Source: Chrysemys picta bellii (lineage: Eukaryota; Chordata; Testudines; Emydidae). Taken from it: a stretch of DNA of 64,000 nucleotides. Where the stretch lies: assembly GCF_011386835.1 (NCBI RefSeq), contig NC_088795.1, positions 103,352,434-103,416,433 of the forward strand. The letters are read 5' to 3'. The notes under the pieces are model-generated. The model was given only the letters and a program-made list of their open reading frames with translations. It searched no databases and was not told the origin of the DNA. A program made the translations under genes and the position numbers. Positions 1 to 11,900 of this stretch are shown one piece after another (the stretch's first letter is position 1; every line of letters starts with the position of its first letter).

Positions 1-1200
1 TGGGCCATGGAGAGGAAGAGGGTCTACTGGTGAGTATAGCTCAAATGGAACTAACAAATGAATAAGTAACCCTATAAATATGTTGGCTGGAAGTGGTACA
101 ATAACTATACACACTATGAGTAGGAAAGCGGTTTTAATATTGGTAATAGATGTAATTAATACATCATCTAGTTTGCAATACACATTGGATTTGACAATGT
201 CAAAGGAAAACAAGAGTAAAACAAATGGAAGGTGAAATTAAAGTAAATGGCAAAACTCCCATTGATTTAAGTGAAGCCAGGATTTCACCTACAGAGTGTA
301 TCAACACTAGGAATAAAAAAAAAAAGGGGGGGGGGGCAAGAGAACATGGGACTAAAGGCCAAGGAACTTGCATTTGTTTGTGGGAAGGCTTCATTTTTTG
401 GAGATTGAAACTAATGTGATTATCAAAACCACACTATGCATAGTTATTAGCAGACAGTGAAAAGAGATTTGCATATACTAGAGGCACTGTCTATCATGTT
501 TTGATTAGCAAGGATTCAGGCTCTTATCACAGTCAAAATATTCCTGGTGACCTGTTATTTAAAGGTATGAGAGGATTGATCATTCCTCCTTTGTAAAGAC
601 CCACAGCAGAGGGTGTTGTGAGAAGGGAAAATCAGCAGGACTCACCCTGAGTTTCCTCAGACATCTTTCATTAGTGGTGGTGGGGGGAGAAAGGGCAGTA
701 GAGCTTGCACATCCTTTGGCTGGAAGAGCAGGGGAGAGATCATTGGGATTTGCTGCCAGGTGGAATGGGCCATTTGCCTGGAGCTTCTATCACCAATGCA
801 CTAGCTCTGAAGCGCCGGAAGAAAAGTTCAAAACAAATGTTCCTCTCCTCAGCTCCTAATCAGCATGGCTCCAATGAGTCTCAGATAAGCATATTGATTT
901 GGAACCCCAACTTTAAGGGAATTCCTTAGCAATGAGAGGTTTAAAAAACAACAACCAAAAACAAAAAAACACCCAGGTTCTGTGTTACTCTTCGCAAAGT
1001 TTCCCTGTATTTTGAGAATTATGCATCTTCTACCAGCCTCCCTTCTCCTAGGAGCAGCTTCCAGACTCTGCTGAAAGCCTTCCACTCTGTCCAAGAATTA
1101 AGGAGAGGCAGTTATATGCACTTTTTGACATAGCGTATCTGGGGGAGATGTACAAAGATGTATGTGGAACTGGAAGAAAAAATGTGGCTGTGTTGAACAC
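1..1200. other. non-coding stretch, no gene seen
   Basis: No open frame here resembles a known family and no splice-bounded exon could be recognised. The only distinctive item is a homopolymer pair of eleven A then eleven G at 315-336. The rest is moderately AT-rich sequence. Confidence 0.5.
315..336 (+). repeat. A11-G11 homopurine tract
   Basis: Eleven A residues (315-325) run directly into eleven G residues (326-336). This is a simple sequence of unknown role. Its exact length may be affected by sequencing error, as is common for homopolymers. Confidence 0.9.
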
Positions 1201-1201
1201 T

Positions 1202-1325
1202 CAGGGTATGTCTATACACCAATTAAACACCCAGGGCTGGCCCTTGTCAGCTGAGTTGGGCTCACCGGGTTTAGGTTGTAGACTATAAAACTGTGGTGTA
1301 TTTTTAGTTATGTGTTTGCCATGGT
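1202..1325. mobile_element. fragment of palindromic non-autonomous DNA element
   Basis: The stretch opens with the terminal motif CAGGGTATGTCTATAC. It then holds a diverged internal part (GTCAGCTGAGTTGGGCTC) that matches in layout the fuller copy at 47030-47331, which has AGGGTACGTCTATATTGG and GTCAGCTGACTTGG. The other half of the palindrome is missing or unrecognisable here. The superfamily is not decided. Confidence 0.45.
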
Positions 1326-1480
1326 ACTAAGCAGGCTGAGGTCTCTGTATACCAACCTTGAACCTAGTTTAAAGTTGTTTAATTTGGACAGTCACTAGAT
1401 CATGGTTTCCTTTGATTTTTTTTGATATTCTATCAAAACTAATAGAATAGAACTTCAGAAATCTCTATTGGCAGGACAAG

Positions 1481-1585
1481 GGCCCAGATCCCGCAAACAC
1501 TTATGCATATGTTTAATTTTACTACCATAAGGTGGAAATACTTTCAGTGGTAAAGATAAGCACATGTATAAGTATTTACAGGACC
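1481..1585. mobile_element. short palindromic MITE
   Basis: The ends are inverted copies of each other. GATCCCGCAAACACTTATGC on the left faces GTATAAGTATTTACAGGACC on the right, with a variable centre. The same arrangement recurs at 17617-17702. A foldable unit of about 100 bp with no coding capacity fits a miniature inverted-repeat transposon. The autonomous partner is unknown. Confidence 0.6.
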
Positions 1586-1887
1586 ATGGTGTTAGTGTTT
1601 GAGTCTTCAAAGTAAAAATGCTCCACGATTTGAGATACTTGGAACAAGGATGATGGGTAGTTTTGAATAGAATCTTGAATTGAATGGGGAGCCACTGGAG
1701 TTGCTAGAGGTCCAAAGAGGTATGGTCCCACTTTTGTGTATGTATGAAAATAGACAGCTGCATTTTTTCACATTCTGGAGTCTGGAGAGTTGAAAGGTGA
1801 TAGAAAAATAGGTGCTTTGCTCTGTTTGCTCAAACACTCTATCTCCTCTTCTGACTAGAATATCAGGCTATCACTTGGACACATTGG

Positions 1888-2765
1888 AATAGATTCACAA
1901 AGCTTGATTCATTATTAGGTGCCCTGCTGCCTAGTGGAATTCACCACCCCAGGTTAAGCACCCCAGGCTCTGCATACAATGGATGTGGAGAGTTGGATGC
2001 CTAAGAAAGGGATTCAAAGAAGCCAGCGAACTGAGAGGACAGCTGCCTAAACTAGTCAGTAGGAAAGTCAAAGAGAGGGGTGAGGCCTACGCCCTGCACC
2101 TGAAAGGTAGTTAGGTGCCTAAATCTGTGCCAGAGATAGGTGCCTCTCTCTACACAAGATTCACAGCGTGTGTAGAGTTAGGGCAGACCTGGCTTGGGTG
2201 CTTCTCTCAGGATAATTTGGAGCATGGTTCTGAACCCAGCTCTCCCACCTCTGACCTGAGTGCCCTAACACCTGGGCTAACGGGTATTCTAGGGTGGGAT
2301 GCTCTCAATCTCTCCTGTTGAAGCTGTTCCAATTTGTGTGAAGTACTTCAATATTAATGGGAGCAGGGACTGGAACGCAGGTATCTTTGCTTCCAGGTAG
2401 GAAGTTGTAAACCCTGGGCTATTTGGTATAAGGGAAGACCATCCCCATAACATCCTCCTTGGCTGTCTTTTATGAAGGGGTGGGGGGGAGTTAGGCATAT
2501 TCTGAGCATACCTATTGGAGCGGGCCCTGCAGGCAAGATAGGCTGGGGAACTCCCAGTTTGTGAATCTCGTTGGGACTTAGGCATGAGTTAGATGCCAAG
2601 AGGCTCAGATAAGTCAGTTCAAAGGTGACTGTGCCTGGGAAGTTAGGCACCTCCATGGTTAGGTGGCACATGAGGAATGGTTTGTGAATGCCAGGGCTGC
2701 CTAAATAGTGGATTGAAGGAGTAGTTAGATTCACAAGGGGAATGTAGGCACCTATCTCCTTAGTT
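1888..2765. repeat. probable non-autonomous interspersed repeat
   Basis: The block carries the sub-motif TTAGGCACCT and its complement many times, e.g. TTAGGTGCC near 1917 and GTAGGCACCTATCTCC near 2745, with GATTCACAA at both ends. Such motifs are common in amniote non-autonomous DNA elements. Boundaries are approximate. Open frames of up to 126 codons inside it match no protein family I know and look incidental. Confidence 0.45.
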
Positions 2766-4156
2766 TTAATACCTGCTCTAAATTTTTCCCACTCTTTTTA
2801 TGTCTCATTATTACCAGAGCAGTCAAAATCTCAATGCAGTTGCTGTAGTTATTTTGAAAAGCATTTGACAACTTTCACAGAGTTTTTTTTTCAAGTAGAA
2901 TCAAGGATTTAAATTACATCAATGGTATTTGTGATTTCAAACTACGGGCTCCTGAACCTTCAGGTTCCCAAACAGGTTTCTTCCAATTCTCTTGTTCTTC
3001 TTTTGTGAAAGCAGCCTTTGCTTTTTAGCTGAAAATCATTTTATTTCCTGTTGACTGCTAAACATCCGCAGAGGTAGATCAGCTGCCATAATGTTTCACA
3101 AGATGAGAGCAAAAAAAAAAAAAAAAAAATGAAAGCAAGCTTGCTTGAATACACCTACTGTCTGAATCTTGATTTTTTCCTGTATCCTTGAATCCTCCTT
3201 GCAAAACTGCTTGAGAACATGGCTTGATTTGGATGGAGAACTTTGCAACAAGGGATTTGCTAATCAGTTCTTCCACAGTTTTGTCACTCTTGTCATTAGT
3301 CACTACAACCCTTCCAGGTCCAGGGGTGGTTTCCGCAGTTTTGTTCAGAATCACTGATGCCTATACTCACATTCAGTTCTTCTTTTTTCACTTTCTTTGA
3401 AAGGAGAAGAATATTTGACTAAGATGAACACTGCATCATAATTAATATGCAGGCAGCATTCACAGAAAACTGCCTTGCAGTGACACCTAGGATTTGATAC
3501 AGAATGCTTTTCCCGTCAAGTCACATCATTGTAATAACTATCAATTAAGGAACAGCAGTAATCTTCCTTTAAAAATTCTATCCTTGTTTCTGTTTGCTAG
3601 GATTAGGTTACAGATTTTTCTCCTAATAGCTACTGTTCAACAAAACATCAAACAGATTTGAGAGCCAGGAAGGACTGAATTTAAAATTAGAGAGAGTTAG
3701 CCTAATTCCCCAATGAACTGCACTTGTGTGTGGTCATTTACTCCCAGGGAAAGTGAGTGTCCTGTAGGACCAATTGCAATTTACTAGCATTTTTTACATC
3801 TACTTTCCACAGGTTTAAATGTACATAGACATACTGTGTATGGCAGGAGAGAATCAGGCCCTGTCAGGTGTCTGTGACCACAGTGCATTTGAAAAATGTG
3901 CTCTCGAGAGCTGATAAAAAATCAAAATTTCCATCTCATGGAACGTTTTGATATTTTGAATTTTATTGCCATCCATGATTGGATGAAAAGTCAATATAAC
4001 TTTTTGCAGAATGTAAAGATGTGAACATTGTGCTATAGAAATGTCAAAATGTTTAATTTTGAATCAGTTCAGTATTAAACTGTGCCTTCCTGAGTCATTA
4101 CAGTACCTCATGGGAGCTGACGCTAAGGTGCCTCATACCCTTGTTCTCTCCTGTGA
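2766..4156. other. non-coding stretch, no gene seen
   Basis: AT-rich sequence with a run of 19 A at 3111-3129. No recognisable coding sequence or transposon end was found. Confidence 0.5.
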
Positions 4157-6655
4157 TATAAGAACAGCCATTCTGGGTCAGACCAGGGGTCCATCTAGCC
4201 TAATATCCTATTTTCTGACAGTGGCTAATGCCAGATGCTTCAGAGGGAATGAACAGAACAGGGCAATTATTGTGTGATCCATCCCCTGTCATCCAGTCCC
4301 AGCATCTGGCAGTCAACACATAGGGGACATCCAGAAAATGGGGCTGCATCCCTGACCATCTTGGCTAATAGCCATTGATGGACCTATCCTGCATGAATTT
4401 ATCTAATTCTTTTTTTTTAACCCAGTTATAGTTTTGGCTTTCACAACATCACATGGTAACAAGTTCCATGGGTTGACTGCATGCTGGGTGAAGAATTACT
4501 TCCTTTTGTTTTTTTAAACATGCTGCCTATTGATTGCATTGGGTGACCCCTGCTTCTTGTGTAATATGACAGAGTAAATAACACTTCCTTATTCACTTTC
4601 TCCACACCATTCATGATTTTATAGATCTCTATCATATCCCCACTTAGTCATTTATTTTTCAGGCTCTCAGTCCAAGTCTTTTTAATCTCAACTGATATAG
4701 AAGCTGTTCCATACCTGTAATAATTTTTGTTGCCCTTTTATGTACCTTTTCCATATTTAATATGTCTTTTGAGATGGGGTGACCAGAACTGCACCCAATA
4801 TTCAAGGTGTGGGAATACTATGGATTTACATAGCAGCATTCTGATATTTACTGTCTTATTATCTATCCCTTCCCTAACATTGTTATCTGTTCAACATGCA
4901 GTGGAAGTCAAGATGTTTTCAGAGAACTGTCCACAATGACTCCAAAATCTTTCTTTGGTGGCAACAGCTAATTTAGATCCCACCATATTTTATGTATAGT
5001 TGGATTAAGTTTTCCAATGTTCATTACTTTGCATTTATTAACACTGAATTTCATCTGCCATTTTGTTGCCTAATGAGTTAATTTTGTGAGATCCCTTTGA
5101 AACTCTTCGAAGTCAGCTTTGGACTTAACTATCTTGAGTACTTTTGTATCATCTGCAAACTTTGCCACAACACTGTTCACCCCTTTTTCCAGATAATCCA
5201 TGAATGTTTTGAACAACACTGATCCTAGTACTGTTCCCTTCAGGACCCTATTATTTACCTCTGTCCATTCTGAAAACTGGCCTTTTATTCCTATCCTTTG
5301 TTTCCTGTCATTTAACTACTTACTTATCCATGGGAGGACTTGCCCTCTTATCCCATAATTGCTTACTTTGCTTAAGAGCCTTTGGTGAGGGACCTCATCA
5401 AAGCTTTCTTGTCCACATGATTGTTGATCCCCTGAAAGAATTCTTATAGATCGTAGAGGTATGATTTCCCTTTAAAAGCCATGTTGACTCTTTCCCAACA
5501 AATCATGAAAGGTTTCAGAGTAGCAGCCGTGTTAGTCTGTATCCGCAAAAAGAAGAACAGGAGGACTTGTGGCACCTTAGAGACTAACAAATTTATTAGA
5601 GCATAAGCTTTCGTGGACTATAGCCCACTTCTTCGGATCCGAAGAAGTGGGCTATAGTCCACGAAAGCTTATGCTCTAATAAATTTGTTAGTCTCTAAGG
5701 TGCCACAAGTCCTCCTGTTCTTCTTCCAACAAATCATGTTCATCTATGTGTCTGATAATTCTATTCTTCACTATAGTTTCAGCCAATTTTTCTGGTACTG
5801 AGTCAGGTTACTGGCGTGTAGTTGCCAGGTTCACTCTGGAGCCTTTTTTAAAAGTTGACGTCACATTAGCTATTCTCCAGTCATCTGGTACAGAAGCTGG
5901 TTTAAGCAATAGGTTACATTCCACAGTTATTAGTTTTGCAATTTTAATTTGAGTTCCTTCAGAACTCAAGGGTGAATATCTTCTGGTCCTAGTGACTTAT
6001 TACTGTTCAATTTTTCAATTTGTTCCCAAGCCACCTCTATTGACACCTCAATCCTGGACAATTCATCTGCTTTGTCAACTAAAATGAATGGCTCAGATGT
6101 GGGAATCTCCCTCACATCCTTTGTAGTGAAGATTGATGCAAAGAATTCCTTTAGTTCTCTGCAATGGCCCGGGCTTCCTTGATTACTCCTTTAGCACCTC
6201 AATTGTCTAGTGGTCCCACTGATTGTTTGGCAGGCTTTGTGGTTGTGAATGTACTTAAAAAAAATGTTGTTTCTGTATCTTTTGCTAATTACAGTAATTG
6301 TCAGTCTTTTTTTTTCTTTTTTACATTTGACTTGCCAAAGTTTATGTTCCTTTCTATTTTCCTCAGTAGGATTTGACTTCCAATTTTTAAAGGATGCCTT
6401 TTTACATCTAACTTAGTCTTTTAAGCTGTTGCTTATCCAGGGTGTCTTTTTTATGTTGGTCCTCTTACTTTAGAAAAAAAGCCCACTATAATAGAGGCTC
6501 AAATAAAATTTATAATTTAGGGCACACATTTAATTTGAGCCTGTATTATGGTGTTTTTAAATTTTTCCATGCAGCTATTTCACTCTTATGACTGTTCCTT
6601 TTAATTTCTGTTTAACAAGCTTCTTCATTTTTTGTAGTTCCCCTTCTTGAAGGGG
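4157..6655 (-). mobile_element. CR1 LINE, minus strand, 5'-truncated and degenerate
   Basis: Read on the minus strand this is the 3' two-thirds of a CR1 non-LTR retrotransposon. The 3' untranslated end lies at 4157-4440. The reverse transcriptase remnant follows, with the FADD active-site codons at 5148-5159 (complement). The palm/finger region is near 5830-5880, and endonuclease-to-RT linker sequence reaches about 6650. No long frame survives: many substitutions and stops separate short matches. The copy is older than the other CR1s here, judging by decay. It is interrupted at 5508-5725 by a fold-back insertion flanked by duplicated CR1 sequence, so the insertion came later. Confidence 0.85.
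5508..5725. mobile_element. Penelope-type fold-back insertion with 13-bp target duplication
   Basis: The 13-bp host sequence CCAACAAATCATG occurs at 5495-5507 and again at 5726-5738. Between them lies a unit starting GGTTTCAGAGTAGCAGCCG, followed by a perfect inverted repeat from 5550 to 5725. The arms are 88 bp, there is no spacer, and the centre is at GGATCC. The same unit recurs at 23195 and, in related forms, at 26217 and 59530. I recall this unit as the terminal repeat of turtle Penelope-like retroelements. The GIY-YIG remnant at 33.1 kb shows that such elements occur in this genome. Confidence 0.75.
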
Positions 6656-6739
6656 AACAGAAACCATATATCTCCCGTGATTCATCAGAACAGTTCAGCC
6701 AGAGGTGGGACCTCAGTGCATCCTGGCATATGTAGTCCA

Positions 6740-6986
6740 TGTGCTATAGAATAAATACTCTAGAAAGTGTAGAAATGCCATACCTCCTGTACATTCTCTA
6801 GATGGAGTCTTTGGGTTACCTGGGACACTTTCCACTGGGGGAAGAAACAAAGATGTCTAGGACAGGGCAGTTGCAGGCTGCAACTACATTGAGCAGTATG
6901 AAGTGTTATCTCATTTCTGTACATAATTCCTGTTCATAATAAAAGTTTTATCCTGACACCAGTCTGCTCATCATAAAAATACTACA
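6740..6986 (+). repeat. 5' LTR of the gypsy-like element
   Basis: Starts TGTGCTATAGA and ends near ATACTACA. It shares with 14865-15114, in the same order, the blocks AAGTGTAGAAATGCCATAC, CATTCTCTAGATGGAG, CTGTTCATAATAAAAG and CATAAAAATACTACA. The AATAAA inside the block near 6940 could be the LTR polyadenylation signal. Confidence 0.7.
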
Positions 6987-7037
6987 AGTTACCAGAAGTT
7001 TGTTGCTAGAAGACGCAGTGGGATAAGTAATATTGAA

Positions 7038-7970
7038 ATGGTAGATATAGAGACTTTGCAACTGGATGCAACTATCCTATCAGCCCTTAGAATCAGGGGA
7101 AACATAGGCATTGACTCCATGGGTGCTCAGGGGCTCAAGCACCCACCAAAAGAAAAGGGAGTGCTCAGTACCTCTGAGCCACCAGTGGGTGACAGGAGCA
7201 CATACATGGCACACAGTGAAACCATAAGGTGGAAAGCACCCACCGGCAAAAACAAAAGTCAGTGCCCTATGAGTGGAAATACTGAATATGGCTGGAAATG
7301 GTTCAAACAGCAATTTGATCTGTATACGAAAGTCACAGTGGCAAATAAACTGGAGGATGAGCAAAAAATTATTCTGCTCGTAACCAGGGCAGGTACAGAA
7401 GCCCTAGTTGTATGCAATGTATTCCATACATAGTGTTGGGGAAAGAGGAAAATGTTGCAGAAATAATGAAAATGTTTGAGGATCATTTTGTCCTTAGAAA
7501 AAATGTCACTTATGCGAGATATGTGTACAGAATGAGAACACAAAAGGAAGGAGAAACAGTAGAAGAGTTTGTCATGGACCAAAAACTAAAACATCAGTCC
7601 TGTGAATATGGAAAACCATTAAAGAACAGATTGTCCTGGTGAGTGTATCACAATAAAAGAGTCCATGAACAATTACTAAGGCAGGTGGATCTGATGCTAG
7701 AAAGGGGAATATGGATATGCAAGCAGCAGACCTAACAGAAACATGAATAAAAAGCCTAGAGTACGTGACTATCGGTATGATATCTAAACCATCAAGGAAA
7801 AAAATCACAGAAATTAAACCAGCCAAGGACAGAAGAACAGAAAGCCGTAAACAATGCCAATGATGTGACAACAAGCATGAATATAGGAAATGTCCAGCAT
7901 TCAGGCAAATATATAGAGACAGTACTAAACACAAGCATTATGCTAAAATGTGCAGAGAAAGTAGGAAAGT
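7038..7970 (+). pseudogene. gag remnant with CCHC zinc knuckle
   Basis: A Gag-like core starts after 7272, with the pattern NTEYGWKWFKQQFDLY. It changes frame near 7412-7430, then continues to 7642 with EDHFVLRKNVTYARYVYRMR and a conserved QKEGETVEEF block typical of vertebrate Ty3/gypsy Gag. A zinc knuckle CX2CX4HX4C is at 7855-7893, but an in-frame TGA lies inside it. At least one frameshift and several stops make it non-functional. The N-terminal 131-codon open frame (7038-7433) is misleading, because codons at 7103-7271 come from an inserted element. Gag would form the particle core and bind RNA. Confidence 0.7.
7103..7271. mobile_element. small inverted-repeat insertion inside gag
   Basis: The ends CATAGGCATTGACT and AGTCAGTGCCCTATG are inverted copies with one gap and one mismatch. 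Internal palindromic text GGGTGCTCAGGGGCTCAAGC lies near the left end and AGCACCCACCGGC near the right. Gag homology stops at the left edge and resumes at the right edge. This fits a non-autonomous DNA element. I could not define a clear target duplication. Confidence 0.6.
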
Positions 7971-8059
7971 ATAGAAAGGGATTCAACGACTGAAGAGGAA
8001 AAGTTGTTCTTAAGCACACTAACAAAGAAGGCAGACAACTCAAAAGACTCAAAATCAGT

Positions 8060-8570
8060 AAAAATGGTACTGATGTGACATACAAGATAGATACTGGTGC
8101 ACAAGTAAATGTAATAACAGAAGCAGAAATGGAGGTAAGAAAATGGAAGAGGCAAAAGTGACAGTGAAAGACTATAATGGAGGAACAATTCCAGTGTTGG
8201 GAGAGTGCACAGTGAGACTTAGAATAAACAATAAGAGTTTTGTGGTGGGACACAGAGGGAAACAACCTGTCTCATGCCTACACACATGGGAGGTGCTTGC
8301 TCTCATTAAGAGGTTGTATCAGAGAGACACAGAAAGAGAACAGAGAACCAAATATGAAAGTATTAATAGCATTATATCAAGATGTAGCCAGAGGAAATGG
8401 GTGCCTCCCACTAACATATAAGATAAGATTAAGACAAAATGCAGAACCCATGGTACATTCTACATGAAAGCTTTAAGAAAGAGGTTAGACAAAAAGCTGC
8501 AAAACATGACAGTAAAATGGGATTGTCCAGAGAATAGAAGAACCAACAAATTGGTAACTCCTTAGTAAGT
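8060..8570 (+). pseudogene. aspartic protease and start of reverse transcriptase, gypsy-like
   Basis: The protease active-site motif DTGA is encoded at 8090-8101 in the context YKIDTGAQVNVI, the usual retropepsin loop. Downstream the frame at 8143 gives a flap-side stretch (VTVKDYNGGTIPVLG). Near 8520-8570 the text reads GIVQRIEEPTNW, which is the conserved lead-in to the gypsy reverse transcriptase, followed at once by a stop. RT homology resumes only at about 13017, so insertions split the enzyme. The protease would cut the Gag-Pol polyprotein. Here it is a remnant with frame changes. Confidence 0.65.
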
Positions 8571-8969
8571 GTGGAAAAAAGGAGGGTATAGGAATATAGG
8601 CTCACATTAGATTTGGGTGAACTATGTTTTTTAATTGAGTTGAGATATTAGCATGAGTCATAGACTATCAGGGTTGGAAGGGACCTCAGGAGGTCATCTA
8701 GTCCAACCCCCTGCTCGAAGCAGGACCAATCCCTAACTAAATCATCCCAGCCAGGGCTTTGTCAAGCCTGACCGTAAAAGCCTCTAAGGAAGAAGATCCC
8801 ACAACCTCCCTAGGTAACCCATTCTAGTGCTTCACCACCCTACCAGTGAAAAAGTTTTTCCTAATATCCAACCTAAACCTCCCCCATTGCAACTTGAGAC
8901 CATTACTCCCTGATCTGTCATCTGCTACCACTGAGAACAGTCTAGATCCATCCTCTTTGGAACCCCTTT

Positions 8970-11900
8970 TCAGGTAGTTGATCCTATCAAATACCCCCTC
9001 ATTCTTCTCTTCTGCAGACTAAATAATCCCAGTTCCCTCAGCCTCTCCTCATAAGTCATGTGCTCCAGACCCCTAATTATTTTCATTGCCCTCTGCTGGA
9101 CTCTTTCCAATTTTTCCACATCCTTCTTGAAGTGTGGGGCCCAAAACTGGACACAGTACTCCAAATCAGGCCTCACCAATGTCGAATAGAGGGGAATGAT
9201 CACATCCCTCAATCTGCTGGCAATGCCCCTACTTATACAGCCCAAAATGCCGTTCACTTTCTTGGCAACAAGGGCACACTGTTGACTCATATCCAGCTTC
9301 TCGTCCACTGTAACCCCTAGGTCCTTTTCTGCAAAACTTCTGCGTAGCCACTCGGTCCCTAGTCTGCATGGGATTCTTCTGTCTTAAGTGTAGGACTCTG
9401 CACTTGTTGAACCTCATCAGATTTCTTTTGGCCCAAGCCTCTAATTTGTCTAGGTCCCTCTGTTTCCTATCCCTACCCTCCAGTGTATCTACCATTCCTC
9501 CCAGTTTAGTATCATCTGCAAACTTGCTGAGGGTGCAGTCCACACCATCCTCTAGATCATTAATGAAGATGTTGAACAAAACCTGCCCCAGGATCAACCC
9601 TTGGGGCACTCCACTTGATATCGGCTGCCAACTAGACATGGAGCCATTGATCATTACCTGTTGAGCCCAATGATCTAGCCAGCTTTCTATCCATCTTATA
9701 GGCCATTCATCCAGCCCATACTTCTTTAACTTTCTGGCCAGAATACTGTGGAAGACAGTATTTAGCTTTGCTAAAGTCAAGGAATAACACATCCACTGCT
9801 TTCCCCTCATCCACAGAACCAGTTATCTTGTCATAGAAAGAAATTAGGTTAGTCAGGCACGACTTGCCCTTGGTGAATCCATGCTGACTGTTCCTGATCA
9901 CTTTCCTCTCCTCTAAGTGCTTCAGAATTGATTCCTGCTCCATGATTTTTCCAGGGACTGTGGTGAGGCTGACTGGCCTGTAGTTCCCCGGATCCTCCTC
10001 CTTCCCTTTTTTAAAGATGGGCACTGTGACAGTGTACCCCATAAGGCTTTATGGGGGGGTGCTTATAAATGTATGTATGATATAACTGGAATACGTTTTG
10101 TGCTACCTGTGCCATGTAACATATCTCCGTAAAGGTTATGGTCTACTATATCTATTCATCCTATTTGTACATATATATCATTTTCTACTTGAGGTTAAGA
10201 ATATGGTCTGTATGCTTGCTTGATTTCTAAGTAAGCTTTGTGAGGCATTTGGTCAGCTTCTTTAGGAAGGAATTCACCAGATTAAGTACCTGATCAGGAA
10301 AAACTTGGGGAACAATGCATCTTGGAATGCTCCAATCCACATAAGAAGTCTTCCTGGAGACATGCAAGATACCATGTGGACAATGGCTTCGGCCTGTAAA
10401 GACTGAGTCATGCAGGGACATGTGACTTGCCCAGCTGACTCCAGAACTCCATCTTGGAGCTGGACTTTGCATAGGAGGGAAGAGGGGGGTCTCCACCCAC
10501 AAGAGAGAGTCTATTTAAACCCGTGGGAGACCCCTCCATTTTGTCTTCAGCTGGCTAAGGAAGGAGCCTCTCCACCCCCCCAAGATACTTCAAGGGAACT
10601 GGAACAAAGGACAATAACTACAGGGGGTGTGAGTGATTGCTGGACCCAGGCTAAAAGGAGATTAGCCTGTAAAAGGGAGCATTCTGGAACTGGTGAGGAA
10701 CTTATCTGTATTTAGTTTGATTAGACATAGATTTGCACATTTTATTTTATTTTACTTGGTGACTTACTTTGTTCTGTCTGTTACTACTTGGAACTACTTA
10801 AATCCTATTCTCTGCATTTAATAAAATCACTTTGTCCTTATTAATTAACGCAGAGTATGTGTTAATACCTGGGGGAGCAAACAACTGTGCATATCTCTCT
10901 ATCAGTGTTATAGAGGGCAAACAATTTATGAGTTTACCCTGTATAAGCTTTATATACTTATATAAAGTAAGTATATAAGTCTGTGTTGGAGCAGACGGGA
11001 GTGTCTGGATCAGCAAGACAGGGTGCTGGAGTCCTGAGCTGGCAGGGAAAACAGGAGCAGGGGTAATCTTGGTACATCAGGTGGCAGCTCCCAAATGGGT
11101 TTCTGTGATCCAACCCATCACAGGCACTACATTTGCCTTTTTCCAGTTATCCGGGACCTCCCCCGAGCGCCATGATTTTTCAAAGAAAATGGCCAATGGC
11201 TCTGCAATCACATCCACCAACTCCTTTAGCACCTTCCGGATGCAGTGCATCCGGCCCCATGGACTTGTGCTCATCCAGCTTTTCTAAAGAGTCCTGAACC
11301 ACTTCTTTCTCCACAGAGGGCTGGTCACCTCCTCCCATGCTGTGCTGCCCAGTGCAGCAGTCTGGGTGCTGACCTTGTTCATGAAGACAGAGGCAAAAAG
11401 AACTTCGAGTACATTAGCTTTTTTTCCACATCCTCTGTCACTAGATTGCCTCCCTCATTCAGTAAGGGGCCCACACTTTCCTTGACTTTCCCTGACTTTC
11501 TTCTTGTTGCTAACATACCTGAAGAAACCCTCCTTGTTACTCTTAACATCTCTTGCTAGCTGCAACTCCAAGTGTGATTTGGCCTTCCTGATTTCACTCC
11601 TGCGTGCCTGAGCAATATTTTTATACTCCTCCCTGGTCATTTGTCCAATCTTCCACTTCTTGTAAGCTTCTTTTTTGTGTTTAAGATCAGCAAGGATTTC
11701 ACTGTTAAGCCAAGCTGGTCGCCTGCCATATTTACTATTCTTTCTACACATTGGGATGGTTTGTTCCTGCAACCTCAATAAGGATTCTTTAAAATACAGC
11801 CAGCTCTCCTGGACTCCTTTCCCTCTCATATTATTCTCCCAGGGGATCCTGCCCATCAGTTCCCTGAGGGAGTCAAAGTCTGCTTTTCTGAAGTCCTGGG

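Noticed and set aside
2354..2734. 126-codon open frame on the minus strand
   Set aside because: It lies inside a repeat-like block with repeated TTAGGCACC motifs, has no domain I know, and overlaps other equally long frames.
5550..5725. Perfect hairpin as a possible microRNA precursor or CRISPR-like repeat
   Set aside because: Its target duplication and multiple copies show an inserted mobile element. CRISPR arrays are not expected in vertebrate nuclear DNA, and no spaced direct repeats occur.
7792..8265. 157-codon minus-strand frame rich in hydrophobic residues
   Set aside because: It is antisense to gypsy gag/protease. AT-rich antisense often mimics membrane segments.
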